NCBI GenBank assembly: GCA_021775855.1
Contig: JAJFGZ010000005.1
Span: forward strand, 42,439-106,438
Reading direction: 5' to 3'
Length of the DNA stretch: 64,000 nucleotides
DNA from: Hyphomicrobiales bacterium
GTDB taxonomy: Bacteria > Pseudomonadota > Alphaproteobacteria > Rhizobiales > NORP267
Shown here: positions 23,060 through 31,232 of the stretch, piece by piece
How the letters are laid out: each line of letters starts with the position of its first letter
Position numbering within the stretch: the stretch's first letter is position 1
Notes under the pieces: model-generated
Database searches by the model: none
The model's input: only the letters and a program-made list of their open reading frames with translations
What the model was told of the DNA's origin: nothing
Translations under genes and position numbers: made by a program

Positions 23060-24132
23060 GCTGCGACCGCCGGACCGGCTGACCGCCTCATATAGCTGTC
23101 GGCGAATTCTCGGGGCATCAATTTCATATGTTCAGGGAAATGCTCGTACCATGAAGCCGAAGATTTCGCGGCCGCGACAAGCTTGTCGACAACCGGGCGC
23201 CTGCTCACCTCGTAGGCCATTAGCCCGGCTTCGATATCGCCGGGATGCTCCTCCAGCCCGTTGACCAGGGCAATCACATCTTCAAGCGCCAGCCGGGTGC
23301 CCGAACCTATAGAATAATGCGCTGTGCGGAGCGCGTCGCCCACCAGAACCATGTTGCGGTACGACCAGCGATCGTTCCGGATCCAAGGGAAATTGCGCCA
23401 CAAGGACCGGTTGGGGATCAGCGGGTGACCGTCGAGCGTATCCTCGAAGACGCGCGCGCAGACGTCAAGGGTTTCCGGTTCAGACATCCGGTCAAATCCG
23501 GTGTCCAGCCACGTGTCCCGGTCGCACTCGACGATGAAGGTGCTCATCTTGTCGGAATAGCGGTAATGGTGAGCGTTAAACGTGCCTGACGGCGTCTCGA
23601 CAAAGGTCTGGGTCAGTGTATCGAACGTTTTGGTGGTGCCGTACCAGACGAACTTGTTGCCGAGGTAACTGACCGACGTCCCGAAATCGCCTTCAAAGCT
23701 CCTGCGAACAAGCGAATTGACGCCATCGGCGGCGACCACAAGGTCGTAGCCCTCGAGCCTTGATAAGTCGGCGAGCGGCGTCTCGAAATGCATTTCAGCG
23801 CCCGCTGCGCTGACCGGTTGCTGGAGCAGTTGCAACAATTCCAGGCGGCCGATGGCAGCAAACCCGACATTATCGATCTGGATATGCTCGCCCCGGTGGT
23901 TGATGGACAGGTTCTTCCACAATTCCATGTGGGGCATAATAAGATCGTAGACATCGGGGTCGCCCTCGCGCATGAAACCGAGCGCTGATTCAGAAAAAAC
24001 CACGCCAAATCCGAAGGTTGCGTCCGCCGGATTTTGTTCAAAAAGATGCACCTCGTCCCGGCCGTGGCGTTTCTTCCAGAGCGAGGCAAAATACAATCCC
24101 GCCGGACCGCCGCCAATAATCGCCACCCGCAT
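23056..24132 (-). CDS. FAD-dependent monooxygenase, salicylyl-CoA hydroxylase/2-aminobenzoyl-CoA monooxygenase N-domain-like
   Basis: This 358-residue flavoprotein has the Rossmann motif IIGGGPAGLY (5-14) and the C-terminal FAD motif LVGDALRTAHYSIGSGTRLALED, whose TAHYSIGSGT part is typical of hydroxylases acting on aryl-CoA esters. Salicylyl-CoA 5-hydroxylase and 2-aminobenzoyl-CoA monooxygenase/reductase are about twice as long, with an old-yellow-enzyme-like second domain. That domain is absent here and is not encoded next door. The start ATG 24132 has AAGGAA 8 bases upstream; the frame to 24261 overlaps the lysR start. It is the first gene of the ligase-iorAB operon and divergent from lysR. 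Expected role: ring hydroxylation of the CoA thioester made by the adjacent ligase. Confidence 0.87.
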   Translation of the reverse strand: MRVAIIGGGPAGLYFASLWKKRHGRDEVHLFEQNPADATFGFGVVFSESALGFMREGDPDVYDLIMPHMELWKNLSINHRGEHIQIDNVGFAAIGRLELLQLLQQPVSAAGAEMHFETPLADLSRLEGYDLVVAADGVNSLVRRSFEGDFGTSVSYLGNKFVWYGTTKTFDTLTQTFVETPSGTFNAHHYRYSDKMSTFIVECDRDTWLDTGFDRMSEPETLDVCARVFEDTLDGHPLIPNRSLWRNFPWIRNDRWSYRNMVLVGDALRTAHYSIGSGTRLALEDVIALVNGLEEHPGDIEAGLMAYEVSRRPVVDKLVAAAKSSASWYEHFPEHMKLMPREFADSYMRRSAGPAVAA

Positions 24133-24170
24133 AGCCGCTATTCCTTTGCAACAATTCCCGTACCAAACTT

Positions 24171-24234
24171 CAATATAGTCTTTCCCGGTTTGCAAGATAC
24201 GCGGACCGGCTCGATAATTCCCAATAGACTTTCC
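24171..24234. promoter_or_regulatory. Divergent promoter region with imperfect direct repeats
   Basis: Between the monooxygenase (minus) and lysR (plus), CAATATAGTCTTTCC (24171-24185) and CAATAGACTTTCC (24222-24234) repeat imperfectly about 51 bases apart, and AATTCCC occurs near each. LysR regulators usually bind such a shared gap. I cannot define a clean T-N11-A box, so this is only a candidate. Confidence 0.3.
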
Positions 24235-24259
24235 AGCGCTTCCCTGAGATATTTTTGCC

Positions 24260-25177
24260 ATGGCGACGCGCTTTTATGGTTTACCCCCACTCACGTCACT
24301 CGCTGTCTTTGAGGCGACGGCGCGGCATTTGAGTATGAAAGACGCGGCTGCCGAGTTGAACGTGACACCGGGGGCGGTCAGTCACCAGATCAAGGCGCTC
24401 GAGCAGGATATCGCCGTCTCGCTGTTCCGGCGCATCCATCGCGGGATCGAGCTGACACCTGAAGGCGAAGAGCTTTACGATGTTCTGGCGCGCGCCTTCA
24501 ACCATACAGCCACCGTACTTGATCGGTTGCGGTCCGGCGACGTCAATTCAGCGGTGACGATCGGGGCAACCACCGCTGTCGCGTCTCTCTGGCTGATGCC
24601 ACGGATCACGGCGTTCTGGCGCCAACACCCCGATATACGGGTCAACCACAGGATTTCGGACACCCCGTTTGATCTGAAACGAGCAGACGTCGATCTGGCC
24701 ATCCGTTATGGACGCGGCAACTGGCCCGGCGAAGAAGCAGCTATTCTTTTTGATGACGAGATCATCCCGGTTGCCAGCCCCGAATTTGCCAAACGTCATG
24801 CCGGAATAGGGGGTGTCGAACTGCCCGGCCTGCCGCTAATCCAAATGGAGGCGCTCAACCGCAGCTGGATGACCTGGTCCGAATGGTTCCGCGATATGGG
24901 CATCCCGGCCGGGCGGCTCAATGGACCCCGCTTCAACAATTATTCGATCTCGCTGCAGGCCGCCGCCGACGGAATAGGGGTTGGACTTTGCTGGCGACAT
25001 CTGTCCCGGCCTTTTCTAATATCCGGGGAACTGGTTCATTTCACCGGGTTGTCGTTACCGGCAGCCGGACATTTTTGCCTGACCTGGTCTAACCGCGACA
25101 ACCTCTCACCGTCCGGCATCTTGGTCCGCGATTGGTTGTTGCATGAATCCGGCCGCGATCAACCTTCACTTGAATAA
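24260..25177 (+). CDS. LysR-family transcriptional regulator (GcvA-like)
   Basis: This 305-residue protein has an N-terminal winged HTH at about residues 10-68 (LTSLAVFEATARHLSMKDAAAELNVTPGAVSHQIKALE), a linker helix, and a periplasmic-binding-type effector domain from about residue 95 (VTIGATTAVASLWLMPRITAFW). The PPLTSL start and WLMPRI segment are characteristic of the GcvA subgroup. It is divergent from the monooxygenase-ligase-iorAB operon and is its likely activator. The Rieske oxygenase gene follows 88 bases after its stop, beyond a hairpin that contains the stop codon. Confidence 0.93.
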   Translation: MATRFYGLPPLTSLAVFEATARHLSMKDAAAELNVTPGAVSHQIKALEQDIAVSLFRRIHRGIELTPEGEELYDVLARAFNHTATVLDRLRSGDVNSAVTIGATTAVASLWLMPRITAFWRQHPDIRVNHRISDTPFDLKRADVDLAIRYGRGNWPGEEAAILFDDEIIPVASPEFAKRHAGIGGVELPGLPLIQMEALNRSWMTWSEWFRDMGIPAGRLNGPRFNNYSISLQAAADGIGVGLCWRHLSRPFLISGELVHFTGLSLPAAGHFCLTWSNRDNLSPSGILVRDWLLHESGRDQPSLE

Positions 25178-25202
25178 AATTCAAGTGAAGAGGATATTTT
25201 TT
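25164..25202 (+). terminator. Hairpin with downstream T6 at the end of lysR
   Basis: CTTCACTTGAA (25164-25174) pairs perfectly with TTCAAGTGAAG (25180-25190) over a TAAAA loop, and the lysR stop codon TAA lies inside the loop. TTTTTT follows at 25197-25202, six bases after the stem. The spacing is larger than in an ideal intrinsic terminator, but the long perfect stem makes termination or 3'-end protection likely. A dyad operator for the next gene is the alternative. Confidence 0.55.
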
Positions 25203-25265
25203 CGGATTGCGTCCTAAACAATTAGTCTAGCAATCTCGTTCAGCCTAATTTCGCGCGGGAAAATC

Positions 25266-26414
25266 ATGAACGTCATTGATCGCGACTCACTCAAACATGT
25301 GCTCGAACCGGTCGATACGGCGCGCGGGCTCGGGAATGCTTTTTACACCAACAAAACGATGTTCGAAGAAGAAAAGCGGGTCGTCTTTTTCGACAATTGG
25401 ATGGCGATCGGGTTTGGCAACGATGTCCCGAAGCCGGGCTACGCCAAGCCGATCGAGTTTGCCGGCCAGCCGCTGCTGATTGTCCGGAACGCGGCTGGCA
25501 CCATCAATGTGTTTGAGAATACCTGCCGGCACCGGGGGATGATCCTGGTGGACAAGCCGGGTAAAATAAAAGGCGCCATCCGCTGCCCCTACCATTCCTG
25601 GTGCTACGATCATGACGGCGCGCTCAAATCGACGCCGTATGTGGGTGGTCCCGGCAGCAATGAACATAAAGATATCCACCGGGATGAACTCGGGCTTTTT
25701 AAGATTCGTTCTCACGTGTGGCGCGATGTGATTTTTGTCAATATATCAGGAACCGCACCCGCATTCACCGAATGGGCTCAGGATCTGATCAAACGTTGGT
25801 CCGAATTCGATCAACCCATTTATCACGGTGGCCCGGAAAGTTCCTTTTCCCTCACCGTCAATACGAATTGGAAACTGGCGGTCGAGAATTATTGCGAATC
25901 CTACCATCTGCCCTGGATCCATCCGGGTCTGAACAGCTATTCACGGCTTGAGGACCATTACCATATCGAGAAACGCGGCGCATATTCGGGCCAGGGGAGC
26001 AACGTTTATCGCCAGATCGAAGACGAGGTTAGCGGGCTGTTTATCGATTTTACCGGGTTGGATCATAAATGGGACACGGCGGCGGAATATATATCGCTCT
26101 ACCCCAACGTCCTGTTCGGGGTGCACCGCGATCATGTCTACGCCATCCTGTTGATCCCGGTGGACGAGACAACGACCATCGAGCAGGTCGAGATTTACTA
26201 CGCATCCCCGGATATGCTGGACAATTCCCACGCCGCACTTCGCGAGAAAAACGCCCGACAATGGCAGGACATTTTCGTCGAAGATGTTTTCGTTGTTGAA
26301 GGCATGCAACGTGGTCGGCGCGGGGCGAGTTTCGATGGCGGAAAATTTTCCCCGGCCATGGACGGCCCGACCCACAATTTTCATCACTGGGTGGCGTCCC
26401 AATTCGTCAGGTAA
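25266..26414 (+). CDS. Rieske-type aromatic-ring/quaternary-amine oxygenase alpha subunit
   Basis: This 382-residue oxygenase component has a Rieske [2Fe-2S] site, Cys87-x-His89 in CRHRG and Cys107-x2-His110 in CPYHSW, and a mononuclear iron site, ENYCESYHLPWIH with His214 and His219; the Asp ligand is probably in QWQDIFVED. The spacing and the ENYxExYHxPxIHP string resemble the GbcA/carnitine-oxygenase branch as much as classical ring dioxygenases. No reductase or ferredoxin gene lies beside it, so electrons must come from a partner elsewhere. GC-rich neighbours and the nearby aryl-CoA genes suggest an aromatic substrate, but a betaine-like substrate is equally allowed. Confidence 0.9.
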   Translation: MNVIDRDSLKHVLEPVDTARGLGNAFYTNKTMFEEEKRVVFFDNWMAIGFGNDVPKPGYAKPIEFAGQPLLIVRNAAGTINVFENTCRHRGMILVDKPGKIKGAIRCPYHSWCYDHDGALKSTPYVGGPGSNEHKDIHRDELGLFKIRSHVWRDVIFVNISGTAPAFTEWAQDLIKRWSEFDQPIYHGGPESSFSLTVNTNWKLAVENYCESYHLPWIHPGLNSYSRLEDHYHIEKRGAYSGQGSNVYRQIEDEVSGLFIDFTGLDHKWDTAAEYISLYPNVLFGVHRDHVYAILLIPVDETTTIEQVEIYYASPDMLDNSHAALREKNARQWQDIFVEDVFVVEGMQRGRRGASFDGGKFSPAMDGPTHNFHHWVASQFVR

Positions 26415-26511
26415 ACTGCGCTGCTCCTCCTCAATCGCGCTTTGATTTGCTGAAATCTCCAGGTGCGACTAATCTAGGTCTCAGCCGGATGCGGCACCAA
26501 AGGAGGCTCCC

Positions 26512-27171
26512 ATGCCGGGCGAGCGAGACTTGCGCGAAGATCTAGAGGCACAGGAACAGGCGGCGCGCCTCAAGGACGAAGTAATGCGGGCCGACCCCGA
26601 GACCATCCGGCTGCTGCTCACCGACGCCCGGAGCCACAATGGCTGGACCGGGAAACAGGTCTCGGAGGCGACCTGTCGTCGGCTTTACGACCTGATGAAA
26701 TGGGGTCCCACCAGCATGAACCAGCAGCCGGCGCGGTATATCTTTGTTGCCAGCAACAGAGAGAAGAAGCGGCTAGGTGACTGCGTTTTTGGGGGCAACG
26801 CCGACAAGGTACTAGCCGCCCCCGTGACGGTTATCATCACTTACGATCTGGAATTCTGGAAAGAACTTCCAAAGGTTTTCCCGCACGATCCAAAGGCAGC
26901 TGATTATTACCGCGGCAAAGACGACGTGATTTTGGATGAGGCGTTTCGCAATGGCACCCTGCAGGGGGCCTATTTCATGTTTGCGGCGCGAGCACTCGGG
27001 CTCGATTGCGGGCCGATATCGGGGTTCAACAAAGAGAAGGTAAAAGCCGCGTTCCTGGACGGCACCGCCCAGGAGGTCAACTTTTTGTGCTGCCTTGGCT
27101 ATGCCGACACTGAAAAACTTTTCCGCCGCCTGCCCCGGCTGGAATTCGACGAGGTGGCGCGGATTATCTGA
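26512..27171 (+). CDS. Nitroreductase-family flavoprotein, RutE/malonic semialdehyde reductase-like
   Basis: This 219-residue FMN-dependent nitroreductase-family protein has the RutE signature: LLLTDARSHNGWTGKQVSE, followed by LYDLMKWGPTSMNQQPARYIFV (about 62-83). RutE (about 196 residues) reduces malonic semialdehyde to 3-hydroxypropionate in the Rut uracil pathway. This protein has an extra 20 or so charged N-terminal residues, and no other rut gene is in the window. The start is well supported by AAAGGAGG 5 bases before the ATG. Substrate is uncertain: RutE-like proteins also include reductases of unsaturated or nitro compounds. Its position at the edge of the malonate/nucleobase region makes a malonic-semialdehyde role plausible. 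Confidence 0.85.
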   Translation: MPGERDLREDLEAQEQAARLKDEVMRADPETIRLLLTDARSHNGWTGKQVSEATCRRLYDLMKWGPTSMNQQPARYIFVASNREKKRLGDCVFGGNADKVLAAPVTVIITYDLEFWKELPKVFPHDPKAADYYRGKDDVILDEAFRNGTLQGAYFMFAARALGLDCGPISGFNKEKVKAAFLDGTAQEVNFLCCLGYADTEKLFRRLPRLEFDEVARII

Positions 27172-27186
27172 CCCGCAACTCTGCGA

Positions 27187-27726
27187 TCAACCGCCGACCA
27201 GGTGTTCAAAGCCCGCGGATTTTAAGATTTCCAACGCTTCGATCCGGCCCACCCGGGATTTGTCTGGATCGGGTTCAACCACGATACCGCGAAATTGATC
27301 CAGATAATCGTCCGGCAAACAATGCTGGGTTGCGCCAGCAAGAACCAGCGCACGGTACCAGTCGAACGGTTTGAGGCTATCGTTGTAGGCGTGGCACACG
27401 CCGATATAAGTGCTGGCTTGGATTTCCTTGCCGTCTGGACCCGTAACCCGGAAAGACTGTTGATAATCGTAGCCGACGCCCGCGCCCTCAGCGCTGTGCA
27501 GCGCATCAAGTTCGCAAGTCTCGATTGCGAACAGGACGCCGTGAACCATTTGCGCGGGGTCTCTGACAAGCGTTGCCTTGGCAGAACCGTCCCGGCCCGT
27601 TTTTGCAAAACGCAGCCGATATTCGAGGGCAGCCGCAGGCCCAGCCGGTGCTGCGCTCGGGCACCGCCGGACCAGGCGCTCGGTCAGCATATTCGATCCG
27701 TAGGCGAAATATCGGAACGTGTTCAA
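27187..27726 (-). CDS. Gamma-glutamylcyclotransferase-like protein
   Basis: This 179-residue protein has the GGCT fold signature YFAYGSNM (6-13) and a candidate catalytic Glu80 in LHSAEGAGVGYDY. Enzymes of this family release 5-oxoproline from gamma-glutamyl amides or amino acids. Others (BtrG, AIG2-like) act in specialised pathways. It is the last gene of a leftward operon after coxG (28-base gap) and malonyl-CoA decarboxylase. It ends 15 bases from the convergent RutE-like gene. Its role in this operon is not evident. Confidence 0.85.
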   Translation of the reverse strand: MNTFRYFAYGSNMLTERLVRRCPSAAPAGPAAALEYRLRFAKTGRDGSAKATLVRDPAQMVHGVLFAIETCELDALHSAEGAGVGYDYQQSFRVTGPDGKEIQASTYIGVCHAYNDSLKPFDWYRALVLAGATQHCLPDDYLDQFRGIVVEPDPDKSRVGRIEALEILKSAGFEHLVGG

Positions 27727-27754
27727 ATGGCCCGTCTCCCGCGAAAATGCGCGG

Positions 27755-28375
27755 CTATTTCAGGATATAAACCAGCAGCCCGATGATGATCGCCAGAAAC
27801 ACCCAGTTGAGGTGCCGCACATGCACCGCGTTGGATCCAGAACCTCCGGCGACAGCACCAGCCGGGGCCGCGGCTGGTGCAGCGGATGCGGCCACATCCC
27901 CGGTCGGTGCGGCCGCGCCCTCGTCGAGCGCAATTTCACCGGTGACGATGCCGCCGAATTTGGCGAAAAAGTCGCGGGCATATTTATTCGCGGTCGACTG
28001 GATCAAGCGCGACCCGATTTGGGCGAGCTTGCCACCCACGTCGGCCTTGACCGTATATTTCAGGATCGTCGTATCGCCATCAGCTTCGAGGAACACGTCA
28101 GCGCCACCCTTGGCCATGCCGGCGGCGCCGCCCTTACCTTCACCAGATATCGTGTAACTTTCCGGCGGGTTGATGTTTGACAATTCCACGTTGCCGGTAA
28201 ACCTGGCCTTGACCGGCCCGATCTTGGCAAGGACTATCGCGTCGAAGCCATTGTCTCCAACCTGGTTGAGTTCTTCGCAACCGGGAATACAGGCTTTCAA
28301 AACCTTGGGATCGTTCAGGGCTTCCCAGACTTTTTCCCTCGAAGCCTCAATCTTTTGCTCACCTTTAAGTTCCAT
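27755..28375 (-). CDS. coxG: CoxG-like SRPBCC protein with C-terminal membrane anchor
   Basis: This 206-residue protein has a CoxG/polyketide-cyclase-like START domain (MELKGEQKIEASREKVWEAL and KACIPGCEEL at about 27-36), an Ala/Pro/Gly-rich linker at about 153-185 and a single C-terminal transmembrane helix (NWVFLAIIIGLLVYIL). In carboxydotrophs CoxG anchors CO dehydrogenase to the membrane. Homologues accompany many molybdenum hydroxylases. Two such enzymes are encoded in this window (1-1870 and 43080-46875), neither adjacent, so CoxG could serve either or both. It lies between malonyl-CoA decarboxylase and the GGCT-like gene. Confidence 0.9.
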   Translation of the reverse strand: MELKGEQKIEASREKVWEALNDPKVLKACIPGCEELNQVGDNGFDAIVLAKIGPVKARFTGNVELSNINPPESYTISGEGKGGAAGMAKGGADVFLEADGDTTILKYTVKADVGGKLAQIGSRLIQSTANKYARDFFAKFGGIVTGEIALDEGAAAPTGDVAASAAPAAAPAGAVAGGSGSNAVHVRHLNWVFLAIIIGLLVYILK

Positions 28376-28404
28376 AATTCGTATTTCCTTTCAATAGCTT
28401 AACA

Positions 28405-29751
28405 TCACCTGAAGGGCTTGTTGAGTTTGGCAATTTTGCTGGAGGCGACAATTTCGCCGTTGACGAAGGCTTCGTGATTGCGTTCCAGATCCCGAAGGTC
28501 GTAGAGATAATTCACCATCAGACCCACGCCGCCGGAAAGGCCCTGTTCGGATACATCGCCCAGCCAGTTGATCCGCTCGAGGCGGGCGCCGTTGCCAAGA
28601 TGGAACCGCGCAACCGGATCGAACGGTTCACCATGTTTATTCTTGGCGGTCAGAAAATAATGCGCCGCCAGCGGCATCATCCGGGCCATGGCCGCTTTGA
28701 CTGTCTCCGGATTTTGGTACCATTTCTGCTCTCCGATCAGCCGGAGTGCTTCCCCGGCCATGGTATCGGCTTCTCCACCATTTTCGTCACGCACCAATTG
28801 TTCCAGCCAGCGGCGAAACCGGGGGACCGGCGACAGCGTGACGAAATTTGCCAGGTCAGGTAAATCGCGCGTCAATTCGTCGACCACCTGTTTGATCAGG
28901 AAGTTCCCAAATGAGACCCCGCGCAGGCCTTCCTGGCAGTTCGAGATCGAATAGAAAACGGCGGTGTTGACCTTTTTGAGATCATCCGGCTCGCGGCCAT
29001 CGGCCAAAATCGGCTCGATCGTATTCGGGATTTCGTGGGTCAACGCGACCTCAATAAAAATCAGCGGCTCGTTCCCAAGCGTCGGGTGGAAAAAACCGTA
29101 ACAACGCCGATCCGGGGCATCCACGCGGCGGCGCAAATCTTCCCAATCCCGGATCTCATGGACGGCTTCATAGCGGATGATTTTTTCTAAAATACTCGCA
29201 GGCGTCGACCATTCGATCTGCTCAATGGTCAGAAACCCGCGATTGAACCAGGACGACAATAGGTGATGCAGATCCCGGTCGACAATTTTCAGCTCAGGAT
29301 GACCAGGCAGGATATCCAGAAGTGTCGTCCGCATGGCCACCAAAGCCCTGGTGCCGCCCGGCGACCGGTTGAGGCGCCGGAATAATTCCTGACGCCGGGG
29401 CTCGGATGCGAAATGAACGTCGGATTCGCTCTCGCCCGTTGGATCGTCCTGCCACTTGGAAATGGCGGCGCTCAGGCTATTTTCAACGGGTCCGAACGAT
29501 GTCGCAAGGCACCTAAAAAATTCCAACCGTCCATCACCCTCAAGGTCTTCAAACCGGGTCAGAATTTCCCGGGCGAGCGCCATCCCGGTGGCTTCACCCT
29601 GGCCCGAAATCAACGCTTCGCATTGCGCGATCAAGGGCAACGCCCCGTCGCCACCGGATTTTAACTCGGTCCCGAGCAGCGCCCGCCCGCGATCCGATAC
29701 GGTGGTGAACAGGTCTGAAAGTATCGAACGCTTGATCATTGTTACTGCCAA
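28405..29751 (-). CDS. Malonyl-CoA decarboxylase
   Basis: This 448-residue protein matches the malonyl-CoA decarboxylase family. It has an N-terminal helical region, then FHPTLGNEPLIFIEVALT, the SISNCQEGLRGVSFGNF block, LSPVPRFRRWL, and a C-terminal RFHLGNGARLERINWLGD. Ser/His residues of the GNAT-like active site lie in these blocks. It converts malonyl-CoA to acetyl-CoA and CO2. Together with the MatB-type malonyl-CoA synthetase at 41480 it gives a complete malonate-to-acetyl-CoA route. The start is uncertain: the frame begins at TTG 29751, with an ATG at 29739, and neither has a strong ribosome site. It is the first gene of the operon with coxG. Confidence 0.92.
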   Translation of the reverse strand: MAVTMIKRSILSDLFTTVSDRGRALLGTELKSGGDGALPLIAQCEALISGQGEATGMALAREILTRFEDLEGDGRLEFFRCLATSFGPVENSLSAAISKWQDDPTGESESDVHFASEPRRQELFRRLNRSPGGTRALVAMRTTLLDILPGHPELKIVDRDLHHLLSSWFNRGFLTIEQIEWSTPASILEKIIRYEAVHEIRDWEDLRRRVDAPDRRCYGFFHPTLGNEPLIFIEVALTHEIPNTIEPILADGREPDDLKKVNTAVFYSISNCQEGLRGVSFGNFLIKQVVDELTRDLPDLANFVTLSPVPRFRRWLEQLVRDENGGEADTMAGEALRLIGEQKWYQNPETVKAAMARMMPLAAHYFLTAKNKHGEPFDPVARFHLGNGARLERINWLGDVSEQGLSGGVGLMVNYLYDLRDLERNHEAFVNGEIVASSKIAKLNKPFR

Positions 29752-30326
29752 CTCATGCGCATTGCCGGTGACCCCGTCGGTATCACCTGTCCGCCCCTAT
29801 TTTAGAGCATTCCCTGAAATTTCAATAATCGCGAACATAGGAGCCTTCAAATCTGAACCGACCATTGCCATAAATATACCCCGCGCCTGGACCCGTACTC
29901 CTCAGCGTTGCCACCTCAACGGTCCGCCGGGGCAGCGCCTCAACCCGTGTGAGGGGTCTACGAATTCGGATTTACCGATAATGTCAACGGACCCGTTAGT
30001 GCCCTACGTCCCGACATTGCCAGCCGCGAGAACGAGATATAGGAAATGATCGATACGGTTTTGACAATATCTGTCATGCTCTGCTTACACATTCTTCTCT
30101 TCGATTTTACCTGATTTTTGCCACTTCCTGGCTATCGACGAAATTTGTTCCGGGGCCTGGCTTCAAGATTTCACCCATTAAATTTATTACGCATGAGGGA
30201 CGATGTCCAATAGGGTGTTCCGCAACTAAATTCTGTTTCTCCGATAATAGTTTGCACAAATTTCTCTGCACGCTATGGATCAGGGATGGATATGTTCTTG
30301 TTTGTGCATACCGGTTTGATAGACCA
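29752..30326. other. 575-base gene-free gap between malonyl-CoA decarboxylase and lysR
   Basis: This divergent gap probably holds the promoters of the decarboxylase operon (left) and lysR (right). I see no convincing gene. Notable items are an inverted repeat TGACA-N5-TGTCA at 30062-30076, CCTCA-N7-TGAGG near 29938-29954, and a stretch of lower GC from about 30,060 to 30,320. Open frames here are not protein-like. Confidence 0.5.
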
Positions 30327-31232
30327 ATGAAATTTCGGCAGATCAGATACGCCCTCGCGGTACTGCGCTCTCGCAGCTTTACCGGCGCCTCGGAGGTCTT
30401 GAATGTTTCGCAATCGGCGATCAGCGAGCAGGTCAAATTGCTCGAAAGCCTGCTTGGGTTCCCTCTATTCCGGCGTACGGCGCACGGGGTCGAGCCGACC
30501 AAGCGGGGCCTGCTGTTTTTTCATGAAGCGGAGCGGGTCTCCAACGAGTTTCACAACCTGGTGGACGTTGCCCGGGCGCTACGCGGGGCCGAGCAGGACA
30601 AGATCGCGCTGGGGCTGATGTCGGGCCTGGCGGCAAACCTGTTGCCGACAATCTTTCCAAAAGAATTACCGGATTTTGACGGTCAACTGGAAATCCGGAC
30701 CGCCCCCACGGGCACGATTTTTGACCAGCTGCGCGATGGCAAGTTGCAGTTCGGAATCACGGTCCGGGTCGACCCGGAACGGGTACCGACAGGCATCGTT
30801 ACCCGCCGGCTCACGGAAACATCGCTTGTGCTGGTGATGCCGCCCGACCATAGGCTCGCCCAATCAGAGGGGTCGGCAGACCTGGACGAATTGCAGGGCG
30901 AGCGGCTGATCATGAATGAATTGTCGGTCGGTTACGGGCGGATTATCAGTGATCTCCTTGCGGACAACCGCATTCGGCCAGATTTTTGCGCGATCGTCGA
31001 TAATATCGACACCATGAAGGTGGCGGTCCAGACGGGGATGGGTCTGGCCATTATGGCTGACGAAAGCGCGTCAAACGAGGAACAGCTCGGGTTGCTCAAG
31101 GTGCGGCGACTGGCCATCGATACGACGATCAAGATCGATATCTATTATCCCCGGCACCAACTCTCGGTGGGTCAGGGTGAGTTCCTCAAGATGCTGCTTA
31201 CACGGATTCAAGCGCCCTCAGTTGGCGCGTAA
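30327..31232 (+). CDS. LysR-family transcriptional regulator
   Basis: This 301-residue protein starts at ATG 30327 (MKFRQIRYALAVLRSRSFTGASE). The winged HTH is at about residues 1-62 (SEVLNVSQSAISEQVKLLESLLGFPLFRR), and the substrate-binding-like domain follows from about residue 90. The upstream-extended frame to 30252 adds residues unlike LysR N-termini. Its 3' end overlaps the convergent deaminase gene by 25 bases, so the two stop codons lie within each other's coding sequence. It is the only regulator within the nucleobase region and may control the deaminase/ABC operon, the MatB-Mo-hydroxylase genes, or both. Confidence 0.92.
   Translation: MKFRQIRYALAVLRSRSFTGASEVLNVSQSAISEQVKLLESLLGFPLFRRTAHGVEPTKRGLLFFHEAERVSNEFHNLVDVARALRGAEQDKIALGLMSGLAANLLPTIFPKELPDFDGQLEIRTAPTGTIFDQLRDGKLQFGITVRVDPERVPTGIVTRRLTETSLVLVMPPDHRLAQSEGSADLDELQGERLIMNELSVGYGRIISDLLADNRIRPDFCAIVDNIDTMKVAVQTGMGLAIMADESASNEEQLGLLKVRRLAIDTTIKIDIYYPRHQLSVGQGEFLKMLLTRIQAPSVGA

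Noticed and set aside
30061..30095. TTGACA as a -35 box in the gap before lysR
   Set aside because: The downstream sequence lacks a convincing -10 at 16-18 bases, and it is 230 bases from the start codon; left as part of the gap description.
30107..30502. Minus-strand open frame of 131 codons upstream of lysR
   Set aside because: It overlaps the lysR HTH region, has no ribosome site and no protein-like features.
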